The notes beneath the pieces were generated by a model that saw only the letters and a program-made list of their open reading frames with translations, was not told the origin of the DNA and did not search any database. A program made the position numbers and the translations under genes. From contig JAIQGK010000005.1 of NCBI GenBank assembly GCA_020072645.1, positions 186,001-250,000 on the forward strand: a DNA stretch of 64,000 bases. Reading direction: 5' to 3'. Within the stretch, counting starts at the first letter, position 1, and each line of letters starts with the position of its first letter. The stretch is from Terriglobia bacterium. Lineage in GTDB: Bacteria; Acidobacteriota; Terriglobia; Terriglobales; Acidobacteriaceae. Shown one piece after another: positions 61,297 through 64,000 of the stretch.

Positions 61297-64000
61297 TTGT
61301 CCACTAATCTTTTGGCGACTAGCCCCCAACCCGCACAGAAGGGCCGTGTCTTTCTCATGGACACGATGTCCTTCATCTTCCGCGCTTATCATGCCATGGC
61401 GCGGCAACGGCCCATGTCCACAAAAAAAGGCGTGCCGACGGCTGCGACCTTCGTTTTTGTAAACATGCTGCGCAAGCTGCGTGCGGACTTCAATCCTGAA
61501 TACCTGGCAGCGGTGTTCGATGTCGCCGGACCTACGTTCCGTGACGAGCAGGCCAAAGCCGTCACCTCGGTCCGCAAGTTCGATATCAAGACGCAGACGT
61601 TCAAGGATGTCGAATACCTGGGTTACAAAGCCCAGCGCAAAGAAATGCCGCACGATCTCGTGCAGCAGGTGCCTTATATCCGGCGCGCGCTGGAGGCCTA
61701 TCGCATTCCCATTCTCGAGTCGCAGGGCTTTGAGGCGGACGATGTGATTGGCACTCTCGGCCGCAAAGCTGCTGCGCAAGGCCATCAGGTTTTTGTCGTC
61801 TCAAGTGACAAGGACATGCTGCAACTGGTGAATGACAAAGTCTGCGTGCTGAATCCACCAAAAGATAATTTGATCTGCGATGCGAATAAGGTTGAAGAGA
61901 TTCTTGGCGTTCGTCCCGAGCAGGTGATTGATGTGATGGCCCTTCGCGGCGACTCCATCGATAATATTCCCGGCGCGCCGGGCATTGGCGATAAAGGATC
62001 GGTCGAAATCATTAAGCGCTTTGGCACCCTTGAGAATGCGCTCGATCACGCCGGGGAGGTGGAGCGCAAAACCTATCGCGAATCGCTGCTGAACAATAAA
62101 GACACAATTCTGTGGAGCAAGCAGCTCGTCACCATTGACCAAAACGTGGATATCGCTCTGGATCTCGACAAGATGATTGCCGGCGAGCCGGACATGGACG
62201 CATTGCGCTCGCTCTTCAGCGAGCTTGAGTTCACCACGCTGCTGAAAGAACTTGTGCCGGTGATGGAGGTGCGAGAAACCGAATATCGCGAGCTGAAATC
62301 CCTGAGTGAACTGAAAGCGCTGGCCAAATCAAAAGCACCGCTGGCAATCGCGTTTGAATTTACAGCCGCTCCAAAATCCAAGGTCGAAGAAGAAGAGCCT
62401 GAAGAAGGCGAGCAGAAATCCGGAGACCTGCTTTTCGACGGTCCTCCATCGCCGGAAAGCAATGCTCTTGCGCCGCTCAAGCTGGCGCTCTCCGCCGAGC
62501 CCGGCAAGGCGTTTAGCATCGTGTTGGGCGATGACGAAATTTCCGCCGAATTAAAAAAGCTGCTCAGCGATCCCAAAATCCCCAAGGCTGTTCACGATTA
62601 CAAATCCGCGCTGCGTCAACTGGAGGCGCATGGCGTAGAACTTGCGGGCGTTCGCGACGAGCCCATGCTGTATTCCTACATCATCAATCCCACGTACACA
62701 AACCACTCGCTGGCGGAAATTGCCGTGCGCAGCTTCAACCTCAAATTGTCCCTGGCCGTGCCGGAAGCGGCGGACGTTACTGGTCGCATTTCTCCAGTGC
62801 TGCGCAAAGAAGTTGAAGCCGCCGGACAGATGCGGCTCTATGAAGAGATCGACCTGCCGCTGGTTCCGGTGCTGGTACGCATGGAGCAGGCGGGCGTAAA
62901 GATCGATCGCAAGATGCTGGGCACCTTATCCGTCGATCTGGAAAAACAGTGCGCCGCAAAAGCAAGTGAGATACATGAGAAAGCCCGCGTCACGTTCAAC
63001 ATCAATTCTCCCAAGCAGCTTGGTGACGTGCTTTTCAACCAACTCAATCTTCCCAAGCCGATCAAATATGGTAAGGGCAAGACCATTTCCACCGCCGTTG
63101 ACGTGCTGGAAGAACTTTCAGAAACGCATGAAGTGCCACGCCTGGTGCTGGATTATCGCCAGCTCTCCAAGCTCAAGAGCACATATGTTGACGCGCTGCC
63201 GGCGTTGATCGATCCGAAGAGCGGGCGGGTGCACACCACGTTCAACCAGACCGGCACTACCACGGGACGGCTATCATCGACCAACCCGAACCTGCAAAAC
63301 ATTCCCATCCGCACGGAACTGGGCCGCGAGATCCGCGCTGCGTTTATCGCCGAGCCGGGCTACTCCCTGCTTTCTGCTGATTATTCGCAGATTGAACTGC
63401 GGCTGCTGGCACATTTTTCTGAAGATCCGCTGCTGGTGGAGGCGTTCCGCAACGGCGATGACATTCATCGCCTCACTGCCTCGCAGGTGTTTGGCGTGCC
63501 GCCCATGCTGATTGATGCAGAACATCGCCGCCGCGCCAAGGCCGTGAACTTCGGGATCGTCTATGGACTCTCCGCCTTCGGCCTGTCGCAGCAGCTCGGC
63601 ATTGACCAGCGTGAAGCCAAGAGGTTTATCGACGCATACTTTGAGAAATATGCCGGCGTGCGCCGCTACATTGATCGCACGCTGGAAGAGACACGCAAAG
63701 AGCAAAGCGTGAAAACACTATTTGGGCGCACGCGTCCCATCCCGGACATCAACAGCAAGAACGCCAACATGCGCGGCTTTGCCGAGCGCACCGCCGTGAA
63801 TACTCCGCTGCAAGGCACCGCCGCCGACCTGATCAAGCTGGCCATGATCCAGATTGATGAAGAGCTGCGCTCACGCAAGCTGAAGTCACGCATGCTGCTG
63901 CAGGTGCATGATGATTTGTTGTTCGAGGTGCCGGAAAATGAAATCGAGCTGATGCGCGGTCTGGTGCGCGAGAAAATGGAAAACGTGCACAAGCTGAGCG
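61297..64000 (+). CDS. polA: DNA polymerase I (C-terminus cut by window edge)
   Basis: About 901 residues are present of an expected ~930. The 5'-nuclease domain (GRVFLMDTMSFIFRAYHAM, ESQGFEADDVIGTL, SSDKDMLQLV, PGAPGIGDKGSVEII) is followed by a 3'-5' exonuclease-like domain whose DxE motif is replaced (LAIAFEF), so proofreading is probably lost, and by the polymerase domain with motif A LLSADYSQIELRLLAH, motif B RRRAKAVNFGIVYGLS and motif C LLQVHDDLLFEV. The start is set at TTG 61297 because ATG 61357 would cut into the first beta strand; AGGATAG lies upstream. A second TTG at 61312 is possible. Confidence 0.93.
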   Translation, partial: MSTNLLATSPQPAQKGRVFLMDTMSFIFRAYHAMARQRPMSTKKGVPTAATFVFVNMLRKLRADFNPEYLAAVFDVAGPTFRDEQAKAVTSVRKFDIKTQTFKDVEYLGYKAQRKEMPHDLVQQVPYIRRALEAYRIPILESQGFEADDVIGTLGRKAAAQGHQVFVVSSDKDMLQLVNDKVCVLNPPKDNLICDANKVEEILGVRPEQVIDVMALRGDSIDNIPGAPGIGDKGSVEIIKRFGTLENALDHAGEVERKTYRESLLNNKDTILWSKQLVTIDQNVDIALDLDKMIAGEPDMDALRSLFSELEFTTLLKELVPVMEVRETEYRELKSLSELKALAKSKAPLAIAFEFTAAPKSKVEEEEPEEGEQKSGDLLFDGPPSPESNALAPLKLALSAEPGKAFSIVLGDDEISAELKKLLSDPKIPKAVHDYKSALRQLEAHGVELAGVRDEPMLYSYIINPTYTNHSLAEIAVRSFNLKLSLAVPEAADVTGRISPVLRKEVEAAGQMRLYEEIDLPLVPVLVRMEQAGVKIDRKMLGTLSVDLEKQCAAKASEIHEKARVTFNINSPKQLGDVLFNQLNLPKPIKYGKGKTISTAVDVLEELSETHEVPRLVLDYRQLSKLKSTYVDALPALIDPKSGRVHTTFNQTGTTTGRLSSTNPNLQNIPIRTELGREIRAAFIAEPGYSLLSADYSQIELRLLAHFSEDPLLVEAFRNGDDIHRLTASQVFGVPPMLIDAEHRRRAKAVNFGIVYGLSAFGLSQQLGIDQREAKRFIDAYFEKYAGVRRYIDRTLEETRKEQSVKTLFGRTRPIPDINSKNANMRGFAERTAVNTPLQGTAADLIKLAMIQIDEELRSRKLKSRMLLQVHDDLLFEVPENEIELMRGLVREKMENVHKLS

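Overview
The window looks like chromosomal DNA of an acidobacterium (Terriglobia/Koribacteraceae-like). This is inferred from protein style (tandem UspA proteins, DmsE/MtrB-type electron conduit, bactofilin, S1/P1 nuclease, small CxxCG protein) and from acidobacterial-type palindromic repeats; no rRNA is present to prove it. Housekeeping genes frame the window: lgt, rnr, murJ, folP, dacB-like and a polA cut by the right edge.

Region by region. 1-4.6 kb: a gene fragment at the left edge, a secreted hypothetical protein, and a two-gene minus-strand unit with overlapping stop/start: a large membrane protein plus a nucleoside 2-deoxyribosyltransferase-like protein. It is the best candidate here for an undescribed defence or signalling system. 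4.9-8.9 kb: an Lgt-methyltransferase fusion (probable CTG start), an exported protein, an MFS transporter and a small acetyltransferase. 8.9-12.7 kb: two tandem-domain universal stress proteins and two Crp/Fnr-family genes, separated by several TGTGA-N6-TCACA dyads. 12.9-20.3 kb: a likely single operon (Crp-type class II promoter at the front, terminator at the end) encoding a decaheme cytochrome, an MtrB/PioB-type porin, Rieske protein, cytochrome b, a nonaheme cytochrome and two small cytochromes c. Together they could link the quinol pool to the outer membrane. 20.3-24.6 kb: regulators (REC protein, Crp/Fnr, sigma-54 response regulator, PAS histidine kinase with REC partner).

25.4-41.8 kb is accessory DNA: PIN and VapBC-like toxin genes, a group II intron, a frameshifted DUF2321-like gene, an oriT-like region followed by TrwA/TrwB/TrwC-like genes in the order of plasmid R388, and a frameshifted large serine recombinase. 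It ends at a tRNA-Pro whose 3' end is present three times. Two inverted copies of a ~150 bp MITE-like repeat lie at 27.4 and 39.7 kb. No type IV secretion genes are present, so this looks like a decayed integrative mobilizable element.

42-64 kb: YggX, two accessory-type proteins (a sigma-like HTH protein and a putative nuclease with homing-endonuclease-associated repeats), a TonB-like lipoprotein, an RNase R gene enlarged by three in-frame insertions of palindromic repeats, bactofilin, MurJ, a three-repeat CVNH protein, S1/P1 nuclease, a tandem lipoprotein family with a dead middle copy next to a relic of a CoA-transferase 3' end, then the CoA-transferase, D-Ala-D-Ala carboxypeptidase, FolP, DinB and PolA. 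All boundaries and motif calls were made by eye; no database search was run.
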